Positions 1 through 10,443 of a stretch of DNA of 64,000 nucleotides are shown one piece after another. The notes under the pieces are model-generated. The model did no database searches, was not told the origin of the DNA, and saw nothing but the letters and a program-made list of their open reading frames with translations. Each line of letters opens with the position of its first letter. Position 1 is the stretch's first letter. Origin of the DNA: Choanephora cucurbitarum (Eukaryota; Mucoromycota; Mucoromycetes; Mucorales; Choanephoraceae); the NCBI GenBank assembly GCA_025331435.1, contig JAIWNI010000002.1:372001-436000 (forward strand). Reading direction: 5' to 3'. A program made the translations under genes and the position numbers.

Positions 1-2392
1 GTCTCGTCCTTACCAAGAACTAGAACTTACCTCGCCATTTCTACCTATTGTTAACAGTAATGCTTCCTTGGCTCAACACAACATCATCTCGCAAGTTCAA
101 AGTACAATCAACAACACAATAGATCTTTAGCGTCTCCTAACTTAGCTAATACAATCGGACGACTTGCCCATAACGACTCTACTTCTTCCATCCCTATAGT
201 TAACAATATGGAGCGTCGCGGCAGCAATAACACTACTAGCAACAGCAGTAAACAAATAGGATCTATAGCTGACTTCGAGTCTTTGCAGCGTCTTATCAGA
301 GGCACATCTGAACAAAAAAGCCGCTCTTCAGTCATGCGCAATTATCGAAGTAGCATGGAAAAATCACTGTCTCAAGCATTGCCTGATAGTTTTGAAAATT
401 CTAAACTGTACACCATGACAAGAACCATTAGCGATCCTGCCTTCATGACTTCTTACTCAATGAATGCAGACAGAGTCCTAGAAATGCATGCTCAGAATCG
501 ATTGACTACAAAGGAATTGGTTACCACACAGATCATCTCATAAACCATGGAAAGCCTTATTTAGATTCATTCTTAATCCAATCAAGGCCGTTAGCGGCAC
601 ATGAAAAAGCTTTCAAAGTTTATACCAAATGGGCTGGACATTATAAAGAAGTTGACGAAATGATGACTGTTGACGAGCTCAAACAGATACTAAAAGCATC
701 TCGACTGCTGCATTTTTGTCGTACCCCGTTAATATTTTCTGAAACTCCACTTGAGCACCTCGATTTGGATACCAAGAAACTGTCAGTTAATACTAAGGGA
801 AGCCCAAACCAAGAGATTTTGAGATGGTATGAACAGCTAGCTCAAATCTTCACAAAAGAATATGCTTCCTACTTGGAAAGCATAGGGATGCACATGATTG
901 TATATGGTCCTTCAAACAACCAAGAGGACGAAGCTAATGCGTACTTATCTCGCTTCATGGTAACCGATAACTGCTTTGTAAACTCACCCGTAGTATATCT
1001 TTTACAAGTGTTTGAAGGTGGATCAATTATGTGCGAAGTTAGACTGACTGGAGTATTTGTTTCTGTTACACTTTATACTCTTCATCGACGATATGGTGGA
1101 CTAAAGGATTCTTCTCATTTTCGTCATCAACAAGATGGTATCGAAAGGGAAAGTTTTCAGAGTTTTATGGCCGAATGTGATCGATTCAAGCAGCGAATTC
1201 ATGTAAATTCATTTATCTTTGATTCCAATTGCGTCAAATTCAGCGAAGTCTGGATAGTATAGAGTCGTTTCCCTCAAGCCTCAATCTCTTGAATATCATC
1301 AAAAACACTATTCACATGTACTATCGACCTCCCACCTATTCTCACAACTGTATGGTCAGTGGCACCTATAGTTTCCCGTTAATGGAAGAGCCTATACAGG
1401 GTTTGATTTCTTGGATGATAAACAATGGTAAAGCATTTGATATGAAGATTTTGAAAGCAAATCAAACCCCTGTCGCGCTATTTGTCTCTTCTAATGATCT
1501 CTCATTCAACGACTACGGTTTAACCGACAAAGGATCCCCTTTTACCTATACGCTAATTATCTTCCCAAAAACACAGACGACCAGCGCCAAAGAAAACAAT
1601 GAAATCATCTCAAATCTAGCGATGAATTCTATGCGAAATAGAGAACAAACTGACGAAGACACAAATGATTGCTCATCGAGTCTACATTTACAATACTTTA
1701 TCCTTGTAACATACAATACTAAAGACTACCATAGCTCAGGTAATCAAGATTGAGGATGTAAGCATAAATTGCTGGTTGAAACTCAAATATTGTTCTTTAG
1801 ATAAAACTTCAGTACTGGTGCAACATTCAGAAAGCAATTTGATTTTGTCTGCAGAGTTAAAACTTAATTTGACAATGAAAAAGGTAATCCTAAACGATTA
1901 ACATCTGCACCATACTCTGTCTGGTACTTATTTTTCATTTAGGTGTTAGATTTATATCAGCGAGAAGTTGACTGGAATAAGTTGTATGAGGCTGCTCGTC
2001 TTAGTCCTTCAAAAATAGCACCTGAAGAAATCATCCAATTGGTCAACAAATTTGATCCCTTCAATTTAGCCAGCATTGATTCAAAATTCGATGAAATCCT
2101 TCAACTAAAAGGAATCAATTGGAATAGCGTTTTTGACAACTTGAAGATTTTCTACAGAACGACTTCAGGAGATATATGGATTGAAGATACAAGACACATC
2201 TTGCTGTTCATTCCTGATACCACACTTCCTGTTCTATTTCATTTTACTCATACATCAGATAAGACTTGCACTGCAACCATCAACTCAAAACATAGACTAG
2301 CAAAAGCACAACAATTAAATGAAAATGAGAAGAACTACATAACAACGTTAGCGACAACATTGGCGTTCTGCATTTGGAAACATATCTTTTAG
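1..2392 (+). CDS. SZT2-like protein, C-terminal part (5' end outside window; frame breaks)
   Basis: This is probably the C-terminal third of an SZT2 homologue, the large KICSTOR subunit that anchors GATOR1 and restrains TORC1 at the lysosome. Visible blocks, in order, are a low-complexity Ser/Asn stretch (about 121-500), a segment containing LRWYEQLAQIFTKEYASYLE (about 830), ECDRFKQRIHVNSFIFDSN (about 1170-1229), and a C-terminal exon (1943-2392) ending FCIWKHIF. A clean intron lies at 1884-1942 (GTAATC to TTTAG, phase 0). A second intron of 34 or 60 nt ending at 1739 is needed to join the frame of 1229-1700 to that of 1740-1883. The open frame slips by -1 near 517-522 and at 1221-1230, and probably once more between 52 and 126, with no plausible introns there. 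It is therefore a pseudogene or carries assembly errors. The family call rests on remembered motif similarity and the gene order of blocks; another large conserved protein is possible. Confidence 0.45.
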
Positions 2393-2455
2393 TATTCATT
2401 CTCTAGCTTATTTTATTTCAATGGTATAAGATAAATAAATTCACGTCTTGAATCG

Positions 2456-5400
2456 TTACCAGCCATTTTCGGCATTTTTTATCTTGGTGTATTCAATAAT
2501 CTTATCACTTGTAGTTTCTTCGCGTACTTGAATCATATAAACAACACTACTTCTCTCAAACTCGTCCACAAGTAAGAAAGTAATTCTTTTCGGACTTAAT
2601 CTTTCGACGTTTCTGCTTTGAATCATCGCACTAACAAGTTGTGTTATTTTTTCACCTTTATGCGACTCCATTGATATATGCATTCTTTTGGTGTTATGGT
2701 TCTGCGAGACCTTCATGTAGACGCTACCAAAACTACTCCAGTTTGAACTAGCATTCTGAACGTACAATTTGCATTTACATTGCATAATCAACTTGAATGA
2801 TTTGGCAATTTCTTCTTGACTTATAACCGTCGCTGTAGGAGTAGGTGGTACATCGAGTTGCTCATCAGTCAGCGAATTCTTCGATGTATTTTTCAGATTG
2901 TTCAATCTAACAGACTCTCGATGCAGTTGCTCCAAAAGGCTTGTCAAGCGATCAGCTTCTTCCTTCGATTGACAGTGAAAGAGATAGTTTTCTACCTCTA
3001 ATCTCTGGTTATGGACTATGTTGAGGGATAAACTAAGGTCGGTTTCTGTGGTACGAATAATAAAGGTATCTGGAAGAATCCATGCATTCAAATAGAGTTG
3101 TCCCGATTTTTTGTATGAATAGTGATACAAGACCGAGCTGCATGTGTTTGTCGTACCTCCAATAAACAGTCGCCTTCCACTGCATACCATGATTCATCTT
3201 TCCAACGGAAAACCTGACATTGATCGTTGCTATATAAGACGGCTCTAATGGCATTTGCATCTAACTATTAAAGTGTTTAGAAAGAGAACAAGATACGTGA
3301 AATTTTTGTTTCTTCTTACAGTTTCGGAGGGTAAATCAAAGCCTTCTGAGGATGAAGAGGATGGTGTATGACGCACAGGAGTTACTGAGCCACCTGTACT
3401 GGAAGCTCTACTCAGTGAAGGTGTAGAAGCTGGACTACATTGTTCTGAAGTACTTGGGTTTATAGGAAAAGAAGGTAGAGAAGCACTGTTTCTCTTTTGG
3501 GCAGAGATGTCTCTCGATGGCAAGTGAAGATGCTGGTTTTGAGTACCATTGTCAGGCTGAACTTGTTGTTGTTGACTAAGCGTAACAGCACTCAAGCTTT
3601 TGGTAATGCTCTTGCCCTGATGATTGTATACGTCGTTTATCGAAAGCTTGTTGCTACTCTTCTTGGGACGCAATGATGTGCGGTTTGAAATTGCGCCAAC
3701 AACCGAGCGCATAAAAGACATTCTCTTTGGAGGTGATAGGGTGTTATCTTTTTGTGGGGGTAAAGAAGCCTGCAGGTTCTGCTGTTGACGAGCATCGCCT
3801 ATTGATTGATAAGACGATACAGTACGGATGGTTGGCACTCTATTTTCAGGGGAAATAATGCCAGATGAAGACATATAAGCGGGAATAGGAGGATTGCTTA
3901 AAGAATGCTTGCGATTAGGAGCAAGCTGTGAATTAAGGACAATAGATGGCTTTGTTCCTGTAGTGGAAGGAACAGACTTTTGCTCAGCAAAAGGTATCAA
4001 GTTTCTATCAGCTGACATTTTTGTGTCTATTGATATCAACACTTTGTTTGTAAGCTATTAGTTTCGAATATATGTGCAAACTTTTACCTTCATTGGTTTC
4101 AGCTTCATTTTTAGAACGAGTTAATTCTTCATCTGAAAACGCCAAAGGTGAGATTTTCTCAGAACAACTGCTGCTGAATGCAAGTGCATCTTCTGTTCTA
4201 ATGGTGGGTCTAGACGTGTTTTTGTGTAAAATTTTATCTTTTGGCATAAATTGATGGCAATGATTTGCAGCAGTCTCCTCCAGAGTTTTCCAATCTGAAC
4301 GCTTTGAATCTTTGTTTGCCGAATTGCAATTTAAATCACTAAGCCACATGTTGCACAACTCAGTTAACTCTGATCTCATTGTAAAGATACTTTGCTTGTT
4401 GATCCACAACTGAAAGCAGGCTTGGTTCTTAGTATTGTCCTGAACAGGTCGAACCATTACCGCATCTATCGAAATAGGGGTGTATAATAGACTGAGTTTT
4501 CGATCGTTCTCGACAAAACAAAAAATAAGCTCATCAATCGTCAAAATAAGCTGAACGTTTCTATCAAGCTCTATGCATTCAAATATATTACAAAGTAATA
4601 TTTTCGAGAAGGGCGTCAACTGAAAATCCTCAATATGATCTCCACTGTTGAATGCGATTACTCTAGTACAGTCTATTTGGTTATGTAAAAGTTTTGGGTT
4701 GGGCTTGAGTGATACTGGAATGCTATTCATGAGTTTGTCAAAATCCTGGTCTAGTTGTTGCAGAGTTGATTTATGGATGATATTTGCCTGATGCGCTTGC
4801 TATCATAAATCAAAAGAAGAGTTTAGGAAAAAGAGAGAAAGGAAAAGAAAGTTACTCCATACTTCGAAGAGGTATTTGTATGTTTCTAACTGTTGTAAGG
4901 GAGCCTCAATTGTAATTGGCTCTTCTTTCTTGGGTGTGCTCTAAATAGATGTTTTGAATAAATTTGGGTTTTTAGAGAAAAGCATGTCAAATTTACATTA
5001 AAAGATGGCTGCCACAAAGCTGACGGAACTATTTCTTGGCAAGAGGAACTTGATAATTTTGCGAGAGATTCTATATATTTTTCGTAAAATGGCCTGATAC
5101 CGGTTGCCTAATGATGTTTTGTTAGGTGGTGTCGACCATACTAATTCACTGATTTACCCATTCAATAAGATAAGTTTCAAACGTTTCGTGTGGATCGTCG
5201 TTTGAAATCAAGTTCTACAAAGTATCGTCATTCTTGTTTTAGAGAGAATTGTCTAAGGATATAACAACGTTGCTTACTTCATAGTGTTTATGGTGAGTGC
5301 ATAAAATGGTTTCCACTTGCTGAGATAGTTCAGCGAATTCAATTTTGCTTGATTGTGTTAGTTTCTAGGGCAAATGTTAGAGCTTGTATTCAGATTACTG

Positions 5401-5497
5401 TTTTTCTTTTATTTACCAATTGCAGAATTTCTAATCTGTCAATATATTTTTTTTCTGTTTCGGCAAAAGAAGCATATGATGTAACCATATTTAACAT
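2456..5497 (-). CDS. DH-PH domain Rho guanine-nucleotide exchange factor
   Basis: This is a Rho-family GTPase activator. I read about eight exons: 5497-5427, 5365-5279, 5216-5163, 5094-4996, 4942-4857, 4799-4088, 4011-3325 and about 3244-2456. The DH domain starts near the N terminus (AETEKKYIDRLEILQL) and runs through APLQQLETYKYLFEVW. A PH domain follows (RVIAFNSGDHIEDFQL to about LSDLNC). A Ser/Gln-rich linker separates it from a second PH/RanBP1-like fold (VFRWKDESWYAVEGDCLLEV, then YLNAWILPDTFIIRTTETDL). The start at 5497 is the first ATG in the exon that opens the DH domain, so a longer N terminus cannot be excluded. The intron 4087-4012 was checked for phase (NEA|DRNL). One oddity is a frame shift within the last exon at a six-A tract (T6 on the plus strand, 3107-3112); adding one base restores the domain. 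The gene converges with the SZT2-like gene, leaving 63 bp between stop codons. The DH-PH assignment is firm; the specific orthologue is unknown. Confidence 0.75.
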
Positions 5498-5530
5498 GTC
5501 AAAAGAATGGAAGGTGGAAAGTAAAAAATA

Positions 5531-6137
5531 AAGTTGTATGGCCTTTCAAATAGGTATGCACCCTATAGCGCTAATCAAGGGACAAAGATAAAAAGGAAAG
5601 TGAAGTTAAGGGAAGAAAAGAAAGGAAAAAGGGCAACAGTCGCCCTCAAATACAAAATATCTGTTGCTGAAACAATGTCGGGGAGTAACACTTAGCCGTT
5701 GCTCCGAAAGGCTGATATCATCTAGCGTGGCTGGCACCCAAAACGGTAGTGCCTCAATTGAAAAGAAAGATGAGATGAGGCGCTGAGTAAAACAAGTTGT
5801 CAATTATACTTTTAGATTTTGTCTTTTCAGAGAAAAAAGCTCACTTCTAAAAGCATTTTATCAATTCATAAGAGGTAATACTACTTTTGTCTCTATACTA
5901 TTGCTATACTATAACAAATGCGAAAAAATGTAGTTTTGCTTGTTAATGATGTATATAGCTTCTACTTTTGAAATCAGCTATGTCAAAGAAAAAAAAGAAA
6001 TCTAAAAATAAGTTAACGGTAAGGAACATAAATTAATTTGATTTATATTTAAATAAAACCATGAACATCCGATGTTTATCAAATATGCACTGAACCCAAT
6101 GTAGCTAAGATAAGTTCACCTCTTCATTGGTGTCTGG
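5531..6137. other. Intergenic, AT-rich, no gene seen
   Basis: This is the presumed 5' region of the RhoGEF gene on the left. I see only short open frames without exon-like structure, plus A/T-rich tracts. Confidence 0.6.
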
Positions 6138-6325
6138 CTATATCATTTGAGATTTATTAAAGTGCTCCAATAAGATGTCAATCAACGTGATATCCAGCAA
6201 AGTGTTTTTATTGTAATATGTTTCCAAATTTTTGCTTTGACCATCAATGAAACAAGAAGACATACTTTTTAAAAACGTGTTATCAGGATAGCCATACTCA
6301 GCGTTAGCTAGCTCTTCATCAATTG
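6138..6325 (-). pseudogene. Possible terminal exon or gene relic, unknown
   Basis: An open frame follows a possible acceptor (CAATTGATGAAG) and encodes about 60 residues beginning ELANAEYGYPDNTFLKSMSS and ending FNKSQMI before a stop. Composition looks protein-like, but no upstream exon was found before the lectin gene starts. It could be an orphan exon, a decayed copy of a Mucorales family, or chance. No function is proposed. Confidence 0.25.
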
Positions 6326-6444
6326 GAAAAAAAAACAAAAATAATCAACTTGTTAAAAAAGGAACGCAAATCGTTTTAAAATTGTATTGAGCAAAAGAGA
6401 AACTGAAAGGGGGTAAAATAGATAGAAAGTAGCTAACTACCACT

Positions 6445-7171
6445 TTAGGCAGAGGTATAGATAACAAAGGTAGTTGGCTGTGTGATAACAGAAGTGCTGA
6501 CAACATTTGTAGTAGTAGTAGAGCTGACTGTGGTAGCAATGATGGCAGTAGAAGTAGTAGTTGCTGTAGTAGTAGCGCTGACTGTGGCAACAGTGTTATC
6601 AACAGTAACTTCAACGCCGCCATTGTTACCACCGTTGTTACCGCCATTGTTACCGCCATTGTTACCACCATCGACTGGAATAGGAAGGGCTGTGTGGAAA
6701 TCAGGTGAGTTACTTCTGGTAGGCTTTCTTCTACAAAGAGCATATCTTCTGCTACCACAGCTAACGTTAATACCACCACCGGTACCTTCACCGTCAACGT
6801 AAAGAGTAAGACAGTCTCTTACTTGAGGATCAGCAGCAGTGTAGTCCCAAGTACTATTTAAGAAGCATGATATGTCAATTTTCTTTCAACATGATATCTG
6901 TGTAAATGGACACTTACCCAATCCAGGCAGCAGAGTTATCACCAATACAGTTACGAACCAAGTTAGTGGCAATTTCAAAGTTTCTGTTGTTAACATTGGC
7001 AAGAATACCCTCATCACCACAAGAGTGGTTAGCTTCATCCCAATATGTCAAGTTCTTAGCGAAATAGTAACCGTCAGTTCCAGGAGGATCACATATGTAA
7101 CCACCAACATCAGCCAAGGAGAGTGTAACCATGCTAGTAAGCAAAGCTGCTGTCAAGATACGGTTCATCAT
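6445..7171 (-). CDS. Secreted C-type-lectin-like domain protein with Ser/Thr-rich tail
   Basis: There are two exons, 7171-6918 and 6853-6445, separated by a 64-nt intron (GTAAGT to AATAG), giving 220 residues. The first Met pair (MMNRILTAALL) begins a clear signal peptide. Next comes a compact C-type-lectin-like fold: YYFAKNLTYWDEANHSC, then WIGTWDYTAADP, and then the two C-terminal cysteine segments DCLTLYVDG and INVSCGSRRYALCRRK. The domain is followed by GGNN repeats (about four copies) and a Thr/Ser/Val-rich tail typical of O-glycosylated secreted fungal proteins. No GPI signal or membrane segment is seen at the C terminus. Known members of this fold bind sugars or other ligands, often with Ca2+. 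The classical EPN/QPD and WND sugar-binding triplets are not obvious, so ligand binding is unproven. A plausible TATA motif lies about 150 bp upstream. The ATG at 7171 was chosen because the upstream in-frame TTG is not a likely start. Confidence 0.75.
6608..6675 (-). repeat. GGNN-coding short tandem repeat
   Basis: A 12-bp unit (GGT GGT AAC AAT type) is repeated about four times within the lectin-like gene and encodes a Gly/Asn linker between the lectin fold and the Thr-rich tail. It may vary in length between strains. Confidence 0.7.
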
Positions 7172-7323
7172 TTTCTTCAATTAAGGTATATCTTTCTTTT
7201 TGTGTTGGTTTCTATGAGATGGGATATCAGGCAGATGACTGTTCTAAAGAGAAGAGAGCAAGAAGCAGTGAAGATATGATTTGAAAAATAAGAAAGTTGA
7301 ATTACGAACTGAAAAAGAGTCAA

Positions 7324-7331
7324 TTTATATA
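7324..7331 (-). promoter_or_regulatory. TATA-like box upstream of the lectin gene
   Basis: The minus strand reads TATATAAA about 150 bp before the start codon at 7171. This is compatible with a core promoter and a 5' leader of roughly 120 nt. It is a sequence motif only. Confidence 0.35.
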
Positions 7332-7917
7332 GTCTTATATTTTATGGCAACCAAGAAAAAAGAAACATATGAAGACATTCCATGAATGTTCCAGCTAGTT
7401 TCCATAAATTGGCTGGCTCGTCGTTTCATTTGAAGAATCTATAATAAAGTTTAAATCTGAATTTGCGAACAATGGAAATAGCCGGACTTAAGCAGATCAG
7501 ACCAGCATTCAAGTACTTTTTCTTATACTTTGCATCAAGTAAGGCTAATAGCATATATTCTATTTGTACATGATACCTTCGTCTGTCAGCGGCATAAATA
7601 TGTTAATTGTCCAAATGAACTAAAACTAGAGAGGAATTTGAAGGTTAAAAAATAATAAACATAATCTTAGCTTGACCTTAATTATTTTGCCAGAACAACG
7701 GAAACAATGCACACATGCTTCGGAAACATTTGTTTACAGTTTTTTGGAAATGCACTATGTTTACAATGAGACAACGTTGTTACATTCTGAAAAGAAAAAG
7801 TTAGTTTTTTATTGAAATGTCTTTAACTATTATGAATCCAATAGAAAAAAACTAACGGAAAGCCCAATTTTAAACATTCTTTTTGTTGTCAATTCGCTCC
7901 ATCGTGTGTTTGAGTAT
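7332..7917. other. Intergenic, AT-rich
   Basis: This is upstream DNA of the lectin-like gene. No coding exon, RNA gene or repeat was recognised. Confidence 0.6.
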
Positions 7918-8160
7918 CTACCCCAAAAGAGAAAAAAGGATTTGATAACAATTACATGGAAAGGTTATCGCGTCAGTTTGTTGAAAACCTTCCGCATTTC
8001 TTTTAGGTCGCTTAGGTCTATTGTTAGCAAATCGCAGTGCCTTAATGCTTGAATTGATAGAGTCTTTCTTATTATGTAATGGTTTTACCGCCTTATCTGC
8101 AATAAGAATGTTCACATTTGATGTAGATGAAGTACGACGTAATGGCTTATAGAACATCTT
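7918..8160 (-). CDS. Possible small basic hypothetical protein
   Basis: The open frame from the ATG at 8160 encodes about 80 residues. It is rich in Lys/Arg in the middle (ALRFANNRPKRPKRNAEGF) and ends in a hydrophobic stretch. I do not recognise it. There is no clear intron or start context to support translation, and its surroundings are non-coding AT-rich DNA, so it may be spurious. Confidence 0.25.
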   Translation of the reverse strand, partial: KMFYKPLRRTSSTSNVNILIADKAVKPLHNKKDSINSSIKALRFANNRPKRPKRNAEGFQQTDAITFPCNCYQILFSLLG

Positions 8161-8179
8161 CATATTCAAAAACAACACG

Positions 8180-9169
8180 AAGTTATAAGACTATTAATTG
8201 TCATGTGTGATTTCTCTTTTATTGAATACAAAGTATATCAATACTATAAAGAGGCTAAATATTTGTTGACAAGCCAGAAGTGCTAATCAAAAGACACTCT
8301 TTTTTCTGTTAGATTGTTGTGTAAGATAAAGCCCTCAGGTTCATGAATACTTCCTTTTCTAAAAGGTTCTATATGATCGCCTTTGTATCTTAATCTGAAA
8401 GGAAAAATATAATACGAAGCCCTTTGAATAAAAGGAAATCCTGTCTTTCTTCTTTAAGCTAAGGTTATGCTTATTTAGGATTATCACATAACAATAACAA
8501 AAAAGGGTTAAAAGATCTTGAATTGAGGAAAAATGGAGCTCAAGCAAACATAATAGCAAAGTACAATATTAGAAAAAAGCTTAGATAAAACTTGTCAAAA
8601 TCGATTCAGCAGCTAAAGTGCTGCTATTTTCTTACTTGAAAACCTTTATTATTCTATACGCTTATTATCAGAGAAAAAGCCTATTTTGATAACTAAGCTA
8701 TATGTTTGTGGCTACTAAAAAGATATTGCTTAGGAGGGATTTTTTCTGTGCATATTTAGTAATCCACTTTGAATCTACATTGCAAGCATAAGACAAAGCA
8801 AGCATAACAAACTATAAATACTATTTATAGGCTAAAATATGCATCGAGGAAATTTAGTCAGATAGAAAGGGAGGTTGTGCTTTAGAATTTTGAGATCGAA
8901 CACCTTTTGTATACGGTGAAAAAGTTTGAAGGAATGTTTGATCCACTCTTCATTTTATGGTTTCGAAAATGCTTTGTTGATTGCATCCATTAGACTCTTT
9001 TCGAATCTTAGTTAGCAACAACAGAATCTATTCACTCTTTGTATGAGTCTGAAAAGAGAGAAGATAAACTACAACAAGGATATCTATCCGATAAACTTCT
9101 TCATCTATTTCAGTGTTTAATTGTTAGTATACTAATTTGAGTGGCGCTAAAGAACTCCATATTAACAAC
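8180..9169. other. Intergenic, AT-rich
   Basis: About 1 kb of AT-rich DNA. Short open frames are present but none has exon-like composition or splice sites. It ends at the left target-site copy of the 9173-10210 element. Confidence 0.6.
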
Positions 9170-9172
9170 TAA

Positions 9173-10210
9173 CACTGTGGTTTGAATTTCCGAGAAAAAT
9201 CCTAGTTTTCCTAGAAAAATTCTATTCCTCAGCTATAAAAATTCTAGTTATATTCCTTTTTTTTTTTCTAAGTACATTTCAGTTTGAGCTTGAGTGTTTT
9301 TTTGTTTGAAAAGAAAAAACTGAAAGATGTATCAGTTAAATACAAACTACGGTTGATGACAGGTCGTCTATTAGTCTTGATTCACTTGCCCATTCTCAAT
9401 CGAAAAATTCAAGCCTATCATTATAATAGTTTTCGCATGGATATAAAACGAATACCCCCCTTATGCTCTTTTTTTCTCTTTGTCTTTTTCCAAGTATTTG
9501 ATTCAAATAAATCTCTCATATAAGCTCCAAGATCAAACGACAATATTCTAGCTTTTATTACTTTGATTAATCGTAAAGCTTGAAAAATATAGGAAAGATA
9601 GAAATACCAGCGATGATGACAAGAATAAATAAAATGTAGAAATGAAGGTGAGAGTGAAGAAACTGAAGGTGAAGGTGAGAATGATGAAGTTGCAGTCAGC
9701 CAATCTCAAAAGAAAAAGTCAAAGGTAAGCATTTGACAATTTGATATCAAAACGCATTACTGACAGCTATATTTGCTTTTAATAGCAAGTGTCTGATGAG
9801 ACCTCAAGAAGCCATAAAAAGGTAATCCAAATAACTGTCTTTAATGACCTATTCATTAACCCACTTTGCTAATTCGGCAAAAAACTGACTTGGCTTTCCA
9901 ATGTTTTGTTATCACAAATAAAATTCTAATTGCTACTATATCACAACCTTTGAATCATCAGATTTTAAAGTGTATAATCTTTAAAGAAACTACCAATAAG
10001 GATCAAATAACTATCATTCATAAAATTCGAGAAATTTTAGATTTAAGCAGCTAAAAATCCTAGAAATTCAAGTTTCTACTGCAAAAAAAATCTAGTTTTC
10101 CTAGTCGAAAATTCAAGAAATTCGAGTTGCGTTGCAGAGACTTAGGAAATATTTTCGGGTTTTGGACTCGAATTTTTATAGGAAATTTCTAGAATTTTTA
10201 AATCACAGTG
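9173..10210. mobile_element. Non-autonomous DNA transposon with terminal inverted repeats (PIF/Harbinger-like TSD)
   Basis: The left end reads CACTGTGGTTTGAA and the right end is its imperfect inverse (TTTAAATCACAGTG). The element is 1,038 bp and is flanked on both sides by TAA (9170-9172 and 10211-10213), consistent with the 3-bp TWA duplication of PIF/Harbinger elements. Just inside both ends are dense short motifs of the type TCCTAG, TTTCTAG and AAAAATTCTAG. The centre holds exon-like pieces: a Glu/Gly-rich acidic stretch followed by SQSQKKKSK (about 9645-9723), a GT-AG intron (about 9724-9785), VSDETSRSHKK, another donor, and an open frame to 10054. No DDE transposase core is visible. The superfamily is inferred from TSD length only. 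Confidence 0.6.
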
Positions 10211-10213
10211 TAA

Positions 10214-10443
10214 GTTTTAAATAAAACAACAATCGTATGCAATTAAGAGAGAGGGGGACTTGTTGTCTTCATCAAATCATTTTCTATTTGCCAAAGCAGC
10301 TTGTACTAAGCTGTGTGATATCTGGAAAGTATTCATTCTATAAACAACAGAAGCTTACAAGCATAGGTGTATGGGGGAGATGGGTAAATATTAAAAGTTT
10401 ATGTATATTTTTTTTGGACAAAAATTAACAAGATAGAAAAAAA
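10214..10443. other. 3' flank of the acyl-CoA synthetase gene
   Basis: AT-rich sequence between the transposon and the acyl-CoA synthetase stop codon. It probably contains that gene's 3' UTR. No other feature was seen. Confidence 0.5.

Noticed and set aside
40..1235. Programmed -1 ribosomal frameshifting in the SZT2-like gene
   Set aside because: The slip sites are different and lack a heptameric X-XXY-YYZ pattern with a downstream structure. Decay or sequence error is simpler.
6345..6802. Long hydrophobic frames on both strands over the lectin gene tail
   Set aside because: They are shadows of the Thr/Val- and GGNN-coding repeats of the real exon.
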